Part shown: positions 8,736-15,168 of the stretch, piece by piece
Layout of the letters: the number at the start of each line of letters is the position of its first letter
Numbering within the stretch: the stretch's first letter is position 1
NCBI GenBank assembly: GCA_051880035.1
Contig: JBJENE010000052.1
Coordinates: forward strand, 1 to 33,857
DNA from: Eshraghiella sp051880035
GTDB taxonomy: Bacteria; Bacillota; Clostridia; Lachnospirales; Lachnospiraceae
Direction: 5' to 3'
DNA length: 33,857 bases
Notes under the pieces: generated by a model
Database searches by the model: none
Told to the model about the DNA's origin: nothing
What the model saw: only the letters and a program-made list of their open reading frames with translations
Program-made: the position numbers and the translations under genes

Positions 8736-8957
8736 CTATTCTATTTCTATCATTTGAGCATCTGCTTTACGGATTGAAAGCTCATACCCCCGTACGGTTA
8801 CCTCTATCGGGTCCCCAAGCGGTGCGACCTTCCTGATATGTACTTCAACGCCTTTTGTCAGGCCCATATCCATTATACGGCGTTTCACCGCTCCTTCGCC
8901 ATGGAGCTTTACAACCCTGACCGTATCGCCGACATTTACTTCTCTCAATGTCTTCAT
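8736..8957 (-). CDS. feoA: FeoA family protein
   Basis: A 73-residue SH3-like protein of the FeoA family, beginning MKTLREVNVGDTVRV, with the typical RRIMDMGLTKG segment and a C-terminal VRGYELSIRKADAQMI strand. FeoA proteins are cytoplasmic partners thought to bind FeoB and affect its GTPase or assembly. The ATG at 8957 has AAGGAGGAG 8 bases upstream. It is the second of two adjacent feoA genes and is closer to the classical form than the upstream copy. The 85-base gap to feoB contains a hairpin and an operator. Confidence 0.93.
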   Translation of the reverse strand: MKTLREVNVGDTVRVVKLHGEGAVKRRIMDMGLTKGVEVHIRKVAPLGDPIEVTVRGYELSIRKADAQMIEIE

Positions 8958-9007
8958 GTCCGTTTCTCCTCCTTGAAAAAATTTATAGGTGTAATTGCCG
9001 TAGAAAA

Positions 9008-9220
9008 TTAAATCATTATTTTTCGGGCCATTTCCTTACTGATTGCAATGCGGGATTCCTTTACATGAACAATAACATTTCCGCTAATCGTGTTAATAAC
9101 CGTAACGGCTCCTCCCACAACAAAACCCAGGTTTTCAAGATGGCTTTTAACCTCTTTCTTTCCTCCGATTTTTTTAATAATATTTTCTTCTCCAACTTCT
9201 GCAAGTGTAAGCGGCATCAT
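9008..9220 (-). CDS. feoA: FeoA family protein, first copy
   Basis: A 70-residue FeoA-like protein beginning MMPLTLAEVGEEN. It has KSHLENLGFVVGG where FeoA normally has the RRLxxMGL turn, and ends with the VKESRIAISKEMARKI strand that is typical of the paralogue found first in clostridial feoAAB clusters. I chose the ATG pair at 9215-9220, because AAGGTGGGG lies just before it; the frame is open further upstream, but those codons run towards the operator region. It is the promoter-proximal gene of the feo transcript, controlled by the operator at 9253-9266. Confidence 0.9.
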   Translation of the reverse strand: MMPLTLAEVGEENIIKKIGGKKEVKSHLENLGFVVGGAVTVINTISGNVIVHVKESRIAISKEMARKIMI

Positions 9221-9252
9221 TTTCCCCACCTTCCTTGGTGAATATTTTAGAA

Positions 9253-9277
9253 TTAGCATATGCTAACTCAGTGTCAA
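9253..9277 (-). promoter_or_regulatory. feo promoter region with DtxR-type operator
   Basis: A perfect -35 box TTGACA (leftward, 9272-9277) is followed by the palindrome TTAGCATATGCTAA at 9253-9266, where the spacer and -10 would be. Binding there would block RNA polymerase. The -10 itself is poorly defined. Confidence 0.75.
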
Positions 9278-9285
9278 AAGTATTA

Positions 9286-9301
9286 GTTAGCCTCTGCTAA
9301 C
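9286..9301. promoter_or_regulatory. Third DtxR-type operator
   Basis: GTTAGC-CTCT-GCTAAC has perfect 6-bp arms matching the two TTAGC/GCTAA palindromes nearby. It lies upstream of the feo -35 box and on the side of the divergent regulator gene, so it may serve both directions. Confidence 0.7.
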
Positions 9302-9372
9302 CTTATATCATTATATTCACCGTTTTTTATTTTGTCAACTGTTTTTTTAATTTTTCTATCAGGGGCTTTTCC

Positions 9373-9401
9373 TTGATTTTTTGATATATTTATGGTACGC
9401 T
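9373..9401 (+). promoter_or_regulatory. Possible promoter of the DtxR-family gene
   Basis: TTGATT (9373-9378) and TACGCT (9396-9401) are 17 bases apart. The -10 match is weak. GGAGG at 9421 precedes the ATG at 9436. Confidence 0.4.
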
Positions 9402-9435
9402 ATCAACAGTTATTTCGTCAGGAGGCGCCTTTAAT

Positions 9436-9810
9436 ATGCATTTACAGGAATCCGGAGAGATGTATTTGGAAACCATTTATATTTTATCTCAACAGAACAA
9501 TTCTGTCCGTTCAATTGATGTAGGCGAATATATGGGCTACTCTAAACCCAGTGTAAGCCGTGCGGTTAATATTCTAAAAAACGGCGGATACCTTCTGATG
9601 GATAAGAACGGTTTTTTAACCCTTACAGATTCGGGTCTGGCGGTTGCCAGAAAAATATACGAAAGGCATACGATTCTTACCGATATTCTGGTAAGCCTTG
9701 GGGTAGATGAAGAGACTGCTGCCCGGGATGCATGTAAAATGGAACATGTCATTAGTGAAACTACATTTAAAGCAATGAAAAAGCATGCCGCAAATCAGAA
9801 AAAATCATAA
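9436..9810 (+). CDS. DtxR/MntR-family metal-dependent repressor
   Basis: A 124-residue regulator. The N-terminal winged helix-turn-helix includes MGYSKPSVSRAVNILKNGGY (recognition helix around residues 40-55), and the dimerisation/metal domain has RKIYERHTILTDIL followed by the conserved acidic/Cys/His region around DACKMEHVIS. It lacks the third SH3-like domain of DtxR, as MntR-like and many clostridial members do. It is divergent from the feo operon, with three palindromes around the shared control region, so it very likely represses feo when iron (or manganese) is plentiful. The metal cannot be settled from sequence, but the target genes point to iron. GGAGG lies 10 bases upstream of the ATG. 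Confidence 0.92.
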   Translation: MHLQESGEMYLETIYILSQQNNSVRSIDVGEYMGYSKPSVSRAVNILKNGGYLLMDKNGFLTLTDSGLAVARKIYERHTILTDILVSLGVDEETAARDACKMEHVISETTFKAMKKHAANQKKS

Positions 9811-9816
9811 AATTTC

Positions 9817-9857
9817 AGCCGCAAATCAGTATTTCAACTAATTTGCGGCTATTTTTT
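9817..9857 (+). terminator. Terminator after the DtxR-family gene
   Basis: AGCCGCAAAT (9817-9826) pairs with ATTTGCGGCT (9841-9850), followed by A and six T residues. It lies 6 bases after the stop codon. Confidence 0.9.
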
Positions 9858-9861
9858 ACCT

Positions 9862-10278
9862 TTATATACACGGAAAAACAGCTCCATAGGATTCAAATAT
9901 TTCATGAATCCTACGTATTTCTTCATCTGAAAGCCTGAAGTATCTGTTTTTTTCTTTCCAATATACCACAGGGCATGAATCACAGGCCGGACAGAAGGTC
10001 TGTCCTTCATTTATTTTTATTGAAATTTCTTCAGAAAATCCACATGCAGGGTCATCCTTGTATAATATTTTTCCATTGAAGATATTGCAAATTTCCGATA
10101 ATTCGTTTTCTTTACATTCCTCATTAATATTCAGATTATTGCTGATATATACAATTTTTCCGTCTTTGGCAAAATCCATATTAACCGATGTATTTTTTCT
10201 CCATACCAAAAATCCGATTATAAGTACCGCCACAGTTGCAACAACAGCAATCGTAATACCTATAATTCTTTTATGCAT
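9862..10278 (-). CDS. Small membrane-anchored protein with a CPACDSCP motif
   Basis: A 138-residue protein of unknown function. A basic start MHKR leads into one membrane helix (about 5-25), and the remainder is probably outside the cell. The visible landmarks are a short segment with DPACGF, then CPACDSCP followed by VVYWKEKNRYFRLSDEEI. The four clustered Cys residues could bind a metal or form disulfides. The start at 10278 was chosen because AAAGGAG lies 8 bases upstream, overlapping the stop of the preceding gene; a GTG three codons earlier is less likely. It is the last gene of the leftward run beginning at 14878. Confidence 0.7.
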   Translation of the reverse strand: MHKRIIGITIAVVATVAVLIIGFLVWRKNTSVNMDFAKDGKIVYISNNLNINEECKENELSEICNIFNGKILYKDDPACGFSEEISIKINEGQTFCPACDSCPVVYWKEKNRYFRLSDEEIRRIHEIFESYGAVFPCI

Positions 10279-10283
10279 TTTTG

Positions 10284-11348
10284 TCACTCCTTTTCTCTTG
10301 CTTTCTCCATAATTTCTAACCCATTCTCCACACTCTGTCCAAGTATTTCCTGTGTCTTTGCAAAATCATGGGTTTCATGGAGTATATCATGGCATTTAAG
10401 GAACTCCTTTTTACCGTATTTTCTTATGTACAGAGCCTGGGCTTTGGCTGCTGCGGCACCGTCATTGTCAGGTGTATAAAATCCTTTGGTACAATCCATA
10501 ATTGCATCGCATTCATAACAGCCGTCCAGACCTTTCTCTTTGCAACATTCTACATTAGGACATGTTTTATTTTCAAAAATTGTGGCAAAAGAGCAGATGT
10601 TATATTCTGTTCTGCAGGAACCGCACCATTGTCCGAGAAAACAGTGATTACATGAAAAACCACAATAAGCAACCGGGTCCACACCTTTTCTTGCGTCCTT
10701 AGCCAACTTATTTTTGATTCTCTGTGCAGCCTCCACATGCATGATTAAATGTCTTGAAAACGGCATCTTAATCAAGCCAAGAACATTCTTGTTACACCAA
10801 TAATCAATAAGCCACACAGCTTCCTCGTCATCGCTTACACAATGGGAGTCTGTAAGAGCCTTTTTAGCAGTATCCGATACTTTACGCTTAAGGTCGGCAA
10901 ATGTTAATTCATCAAGCATTTTATCGGTACTTTCCATAACAGCCATTGCATAGTCTTGTAATGCCTTTAAATTAAGCTGTTTTGAGAAATCGGCAATTTC
11001 CTGTCCTTTAAGTTCATTTCCCGTAGTGATTATTGGGGAACATGTCTTTATGTGAAAACCGTCACGGAATAAAATCTCCTCATTCTCCAGAATAAGCGTA
11101 TGTGCCACAATATCTTCAATTCTCATCATATGCCATACGGAATATGCAATTGTTTTATTGTGATATCCCTTTGCTTTTGCATAAGGCATCTGATAAAAGG
11201 CCTCGTCAGGAAGATTCCATAACCAGTTAATTGCACCTTTAAGGTCTTTTCGCATTTCCTTTAAAAGGGATATTCCCTCTTTAAAAGTTGCCTCTTTACT
11301 GATTAGATCCTGCATCCGCCTGTTTTTTTCTGCCAGTTCTTTATCCAT
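10284..11348 (-). CDS. DinB-like / DUF3795 fusion protein
   Basis: A 354-residue cytoplasmic protein. The N-terminal half (about 10-225) is helical and resembles the DinB/YfiT four-helix fold, with histidines in SVWHMMRIED and PFSRHLIMHVE that could be metal ligands. The C-terminal part (about 240-310) is a DUF3795-type Cys-rich domain, AYCGFSCNHCFLGQWCGSC followed by more CxxxC pairs, probably a metal-binding module. The reaction is unknown. I chose the ATG at 11348, with GGAGGG about 6 bases upstream; the frame is open further upstream, but that part overlaps the GNAT gene. It lies 31 bases after the GNAT gene in the same operon. Confidence 0.75.
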   Translation of the reverse strand: MDKELAEKNRRMQDLISKEATFKEGISLLKEMRKDLKGAINWLWNLPDEAFYQMPYAKAKGYHNKTIAYSVWHMMRIEDIVAHTLILENEEILFRDGFHIKTCSPIITTGNELKGQEIADFSKQLNLKALQDYAMAVMESTDKMLDELTFADLKRKVSDTAKKALTDSHCVSDDEEAVWLIDYWCNKNVLGLIKMPFSRHLIMHVEAAQRIKNKLAKDARKGVDPVAYCGFSCNHCFLGQWCGSCRTEYNICSFATIFENKTCPNVECCKEKGLDGCYECDAIMDCTKGFYTPDNDGAAAAKAQALYIRKYGKKEFLKCHDILHETHDFAKTQEILGQSVENGLEIMEKAREKE

Positions 11349-11379
11349 TTTATTCCCTCCTGTATATTTATCCGCGTAA

Positions 11380-12120
11380 TTAATAACCTCTGACCTCATA
11401 AGCCGTATATTCATGACTAAAGTGATATCCCAGCTTTTCGGCCAGTGCCACCGACCAGGGATTCTGCGCATCCCAGCTAGGATATAAGCCTCTTTCCAGA
11501 CATGCCAGAATAAGCCCGGCACCACATGCATATGCAATACCTTTTCTCCTGTGGTCTTCTCTTGTGTCTATCTCAATCTCAATGCCATCCCTGAATCTGC
11601 TGTAGGATGAGGCACCTGCCACAAGTTCACCGTCTTTTAGAACGGCAACTCCCAGTCCGAGTTTTTTGTATGTATCATAATCTTTAAACTGTGATACCAA
11701 GTCATATGACCACATGTTTTCCAGACACTTTTCATACTCATCGGCTTCAATTAATTTGAGCTCATATCCCTGTGGAAGTTTCATGACAGCCTGCCTTAGC
11801 TTATCCCTGTCAAAAACATCCTTTTCTTTTTTAATTGCATATCTGGTAACTTTTTTGGCTTTCTGCCCATAACATTTTTCAATTAACGAACCCCACTCAT
11901 CATTCCGGGGAACCATAATAATAAAATCACCTTTAAAGCTTTCCGGCTTAAACCTAATCAGTTCTTCACTTGGCTTTCCGGCATAAAAAGAAAAAACACC
12001 CAATAAAGCCATCGCGGCATCGTCTGCGGGAGCATTGGTATATATTTCTCCCATTATTCCCTGCAGGCATGACCATATAAGAGTTTCGTCCCATCCTCCA
12101 AATAATTCCTCAGCTTTCAC
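11380..12120 (-). CDS. GNAT acetyltransferase, ZmaR-like family
   Basis: A 246-residue protein matching the GNAT family that includes the zwittermicin resistance protein ZmaR (Pfam GNAT_acetyltran). The C-terminal half holds the acetyl-CoA binding pattern DTREDHRRKGIAYACG, then WDAQNPWSVALAEKLGY, a family signature. The N-terminal half shows no other recognisable domain. The substrate is unknown; it could be an antibiotic or a small amine. GTG at 12120 is the best start, because GGAGG lies 7 bases upstream and the GTG overlaps the esterase stop as GTGA, which suggests translational coupling. A TTG two codons earlier is too near the GGAGG. Confidence 0.85.
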   Translation of the reverse strand: MKAEELFGGWDETLIWSCLQGIMGEIYTNAPADDAAMALLGVFSFYAGKPSEELIRFKPESFKGDFIIMVPRNDEWGSLIEKCYGQKAKKVTRYAIKKEKDVFDRDKLRQAVMKLPQGYELKLIEADEYEKCLENMWSYDLVSQFKDYDTYKKLGLGVAVLKDGELVAGASSYSRFRDGIEIEIDTREDHRRKGIAYACGAGLILACLERGLYPSWDAQNPWSVALAEKLGYHFSHEYTAYEVRGY

Positions 12121-12917
12121 AGCCAAACCTCCGCTTCTTCAAACATTAATTCAATCAGTTTTGGTGTCAGACTATCCCAGAATGCGCAATCGTGACCGCC
12201 TTCAGACTCAAAATACTTATGAGTTACATTTCTGCTGTCCAGAAACTCATGAAAACTTCTGTTCCTTTCCAGCAGGAAATCCTCCGTACCTATTGCAATA
12301 TATATATCAGGCATCTTTGCCCCCTCGGCAATAATCTCGTCTATCAGGACTTCGGGATTATTTCTGCTTTGTTCAATAACTTCCAAATCTCCAAAACATT
12401 CTCTGTAATACTCATAATTCGCATGCTCGTCCAAATCTCCGGGCTTCATGTGGGCTCTTGAATGCATAATCAGGGCAGGGGATAACGCCGCAGCCTTTCC
12501 AAAGGTCTCCGGATAGGCAAGTGCTGCCCTCAGCGCTCCGAATCCTCCCATTGAAATTCCCATAATATATGTCTCGTCCGCATCCATGCAAAGATTAAAA
12601 GTTTTTCTAAGATATTCAACAAGCTCAACCCCGATAAATGTACCGTATTTATGTCCTGTTGATATACCGTCAACCCAGAATGCATTTTCTCCGTTCGGCA
12701 TAACAATTGCAAAATTATACAAGGTTGCCAGATGCTCCGGTACCCAGTTTCCTGCAGCACCCGTATATCCGTGCAGCAAAAACAGTGTTTTCATTCTCTT
12801 CCCTTTTCTCTTTTGTTCCGGTTCCCATCGTTCATTAAAATCATTGGGTATAATCATTTTAAACTGAACCGGGCGCATCAGACTGTTTGAGTAAAAATCA
12901 ATAGTAAAATTTGCCAT
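12117..12917 (-). CDS. Alpha/beta hydrolase, putative esterase (esterase D type)
   Basis: A 266-residue cytoplasmic serine hydrolase. It shows LLHGYTGAAGNW (oxyanion region, about residue 47), the nucleophile elbow GISMGGFGALRAAL (about 119-132), an Asp in GTEDFLLERN and a His in GGHDCAFWD near the C-terminus. This is the layout of the PF00756 family (tributyrin esterase, S-formylglutathione hydrolase and acetyl- or feruloyl-esterases). With no signal peptide it may act on imported acylated sugars or short-chain esters. The gene follows the membrane protein gene after a 30-base gap and its stop overlaps the start of the GNAT gene. Confidence 0.88.
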   Translation of the reverse strand: MANFTIDFYSNSLMRPVQFKMIIPNDFNERWEPEQKRKGKRMKTLFLLHGYTGAAGNWVPEHLATLYNFAIVMPNGENAFWVDGISTGHKYGTFIGVELVEYLRKTFNLCMDADETYIMGISMGGFGALRAALAYPETFGKAAALSPALIMHSRAHMKPGDLDEHANYEYYRECFGDLEVIEQSRNNPEVLIDEIIAEGAKMPDIYIAIGTEDFLLERNRSFHEFLDSRNVTHKYFESEGGHDCAFWDSLTPKLIELMFEEAEVWL

Positions 12918-12947
12918 CTTTCTCTCTCCTGTTTCATATATAAATTA

Positions 12948-13634
12948 TTATTTAAAAATCTTCTTGTTGCTTATTTTATCTTTAAATTCAAAAAAGTGTT
13001 CGTTTAGTTTACTGAATCTTCCGATTAACCAGCCGTTAAGCAGTGCACATACAACAGTTCCTGCCTTTACACCTCTAAAAGACCCAAATCCAAAGAAAGC
13101 AAAAGACATAATAATTGCAATTACACAGCTGCTACAGTCATATATCATTTTGGTTTTATTAATGTTAAAACCATACTTGTGTGAAATCTCCTTTACTAAC
13201 AGTTCATAAGCCTCCGGGGCAAAATAGGTATGAAACAGCATGGATACACCATAAGCACAAAACATCAGCCCAAATACATAAAACAAAGCCCTGCCTGCAA
13301 TGCCATACATCGGAATCATTCCGGTCAGACCAAGCAGTAAATCCAATATGAAACCATAGATTATAGCTGTTACAAAAGAAAACAGATACATTATTTTAAA
13401 TTTCCGCCATATAATCGACGATGCAATCAGCAATACTGCCTGAAGCAGATATTCTGCCATGCCAAAAGTAAACCAGCTGATACTTTCTGAAATCTTAAGA
13501 TACAGCAGATATGCGGGCGCAACCACCATTGACATTCCAAAATCCGCCCGTTCCATTAATGCAGTCCCGAAAGCCAACGCAAATATGCCTATAACATATG
13601 CTGCCTCGGAGTATAAAATTTTTTTGCCTTTCAT
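12948..13634 (-). CDS. YczE/YitT-like membrane protein (DUF6198-like)
   Basis: A 228-residue integral membrane protein with about five or six helices, beginning MKGKKILYSEAAYVIGIFAL and containing the ERADFGMSMVVAPAYLL segment and a YGFNINKTKMIYD loop typical of YczE/YyaS-like permease-type proteins. The substrate is unknown. Its ATG overlaps the stop of the activase-related gene as ATGA, so the two are probably coupled in translation. Confidence 0.7.
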   Translation of the reverse strand: MKGKKILYSEAAYVIGIFALAFGTALMERADFGMSMVVAPAYLLYLKISESISWFTFGMAEYLLQAVLLIASSIIWRKFKIMYLFSFVTAIIYGFILDLLLGLTGMIPMYGIAGRALFYVFGLMFCAYGVSMLFHTYFAPEAYELLVKEISHKYGFNINKTKMIYDCSSCVIAIIMSFAFFGFGSFRGVKAGTVVCALLNGWLIGRFSKLNEHFFEFKDKISNKKIFK

Positions 13635-14878
13635 ATTTCTGACCTCTGTCCTATATCGCTAAGACCTAACAGAATTCTGCTTTCACGCAGCGATTTTGAA
13701 GAGTCATAATCATACTCTATCGTCTGAATATTAATCTCAGGATACATCTCATGTAGTTTTTTAAGTATACCCCGTTCGCATACATGGCTTACAAGGCAGC
13801 CGAACGGATGCAGAATCAGTATGTGGTCATATCCTTTTGAAATAAGGTCCGCAACCTCTCCGGCAATAAGCCATCCGTCACCGGTATTACATCCCTTTGA
13901 TATAATGGGTTCGGAAAGCTTAATCAGATTTTCAAACGATTCATCAGCGATAAATCCTGCTTTATTTAATGCCGTATTGATATCATTCTGCAGTCCTTTC
14001 ATATAATGCAGTACAAAATCAAAAAATTTCAGCACGGCTTTTGGGACCCCCAGAAGCATCTGATGTTCTTTCTCGCTGTCCACCACAAATATGGCATAAT
14101 TAACAAACCCGCCCATTCTGTAATCGAAATTCCGGCTTTGCAGAAAATCCTCCAGATAATCATTTCCAATTTTAGAAAATTTAATATAAATTTCTCCGGT
14201 GATACCGACTTTTTTTAGTTGGAGCTTATTAGTGGGAATTGCGGCAAAACCGGAAATTATTTCTTCATATCTCTTTTTTCTTGCCATTCCCGATATTCTG
14301 CTGCCATCGCGGATTTCTTCACATAAAATCTCTATCCATGATTTATAATATTTTTCGGTTGCTCCCGGATGCCTCTCATATGGGCGTACCTGCTGTAACA
14401 ATGTCATTAACAAATCTCCGTAACATACGGCCGCAATTGCCCGTATCAGTAAAGGTAATGTAATGGAAAACCCTTCATGCTTTTCATTACCGAATGCATT
14501 CAGGGAAATAACAGGAATCTGTCCGTAACCCGCTTTTTGAAGACAATTAATCATGGAATCATAATAATTTCCGGCACGGCATGCTCCTCCTGTCTGAGGT
14601 TCCATAAAAGCAATCCGGTCTGTGTCCCATTTACCGGATTGAACAGTTGCTAACATCTGTCCCAGAATCATCACTGCAGGAAGGCAGTAATCTCCGTTCA
14701 TATAAGGAAGGGATTTGTCACGCAGATGACCTGTTTCACTCATAATCTCCAGGTGATACCCTGCTCCGGCAAATGCGGCTTTCAGCAGATCATTGTGATA
14801 GCCAAGCATTTCAGGCATTAAAATTACATGGGATTTTCTCATTTCTTTGGTAAATTCTGCCCCTTTTTGATGCCGCAT
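13631..14878 (-). CDS. 2-hydroxyacyl-CoA dehydratase activase-related protein (COG3581 type)
   Basis: A 415-residue protein matching the C-terminal region of the large proteins related to the activator of (R)-2-hydroxyglutaryl-CoA dehydratase. Signature pieces are NGDYCLPAVMILGQM, EPQTGGACRAGNY and HPFGCLVSHVCERG, whose three conserved Cys (in CLPA, CRAG and FGC) could hold an iron-sulfur cluster. The ASKHA-type ATPase half found in full-length members is absent here and no partner gene for it lies in the window. The function of the stand-alone form is not known. The ATG at 14878 has an excellent GGAGGTGAT site. It is the first gene of a six-gene leftward run. Confidence 0.82.
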   Translation of the reverse strand: MRHQKGAEFTKEMRKSHVILMPEMLGYHNDLLKAAFAGAGYHLEIMSETGHLRDKSLPYMNGDYCLPAVMILGQMLATVQSGKWDTDRIAFMEPQTGGACRAGNYYDSMINCLQKAGYGQIPVISLNAFGNEKHEGFSITLPLLIRAIAAVCYGDLLMTLLQQVRPYERHPGATEKYYKSWIEILCEEIRDGSRISGMARKKRYEEIISGFAAIPTNKLQLKKVGITGEIYIKFSKIGNDYLEDFLQSRNFDYRMGGFVNYAIFVVDSEKEHQMLLGVPKAVLKFFDFVLHYMKGLQNDINTALNKAGFIADESFENLIKLSEPIISKGCNTGDGWLIAGEVADLISKGYDHILILHPFGCLVSHVCERGILKKLHEMYPEINIQTIEYDYDSSKSLRESRILLGLSDIGQRSEI

Positions 14879-14917
14879 ATAATCACCTCCCTGTTATTAG
14901 CCTGATATAAGAACAAA

Positions 14918-15045
14918 GCGGACAAGTCCGCCTCTAACTCCCTAAATCCCTCAATCTTTGAGGGACTTGCTCCGCTTTGCGAGCCGAGCACGGTCAGCTT
15001 TAGCTGACATTTTCCTATCGTGCGAGTGCTCATCCTTAGCGGAGC
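14918..15045. repeat. Nested palindrome element in an intergenic region
   Basis: Four inverted repeats lie in 128 bases: GCGGAC-AA-GTCCGC (14918-14931), CCCTCAA/TTGAGGG (14948-14964), outer arms GCTCCGCT/AGCGGAGC (14969-14976 and 15038-15045), and, inside those, GCACG/CGTGC (14988-14992, 15019-15023) around GTCAGCT-TT-AGCTGAC (14993-15008). It is GC-richer than its surroundings. It may be a repetitive extragenic or MITE-like element; it is not explained by a gene. Confidence 0.7.
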
Positions 15046-15057
15046 GTTTTTTTGTTT

Positions 15058-15085
15058 AACAGGAAATTCGGAGGAATTTCCTGTT
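15058..15085. repeat. 12-bp perfect inverted repeat
   Basis: AACAGGAAATTC (15058-15069) and GAATTTCCTGTT (15074-15085) with a 4-base loop. It lies between the nested palindromes and the GH5 terminator and has no T run of its own in either direction. Confidence 0.75.
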
Positions 15086-15088
15086 AGA

Positions 15089-15145
15089 TAAAAAAGAACA
15101 GCCGGTTATCAGCCCAACAACTTTAACTGCATACAGTGATAACCG
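15089..15145 (-). terminator. Terminator of the leftward GH5 gene
   Basis: Reading leftward, CGGTTATCA (complement of 15137-15145) pairs with TGATAACCG (complement of 15103-15111), then a short T-rich tail opposite the A run at 15090-15095. It lies 24 bases after the stop codon. Confidence 0.8.
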
Positions 15146-15168
15146 ACCGCACTTATTTTAAAAATATT

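Noticed and set aside
11349..11537. N-terminal extension of the DinB-like/DUF3795 protein
   Set aside because: It overlaps the GNAT gene in another frame and has unnatural composition (many Trp, His and Arg); GGAGGG precedes the ATG at 11348.
14839..15033. 64-codon leftward open frame overlapping the start of the activase-related gene
   Set aside because: It runs through the palindrome cluster, and the better gene starts inside it with a strong GGAGGTGAT site. The reading is a by-product of the repeat.
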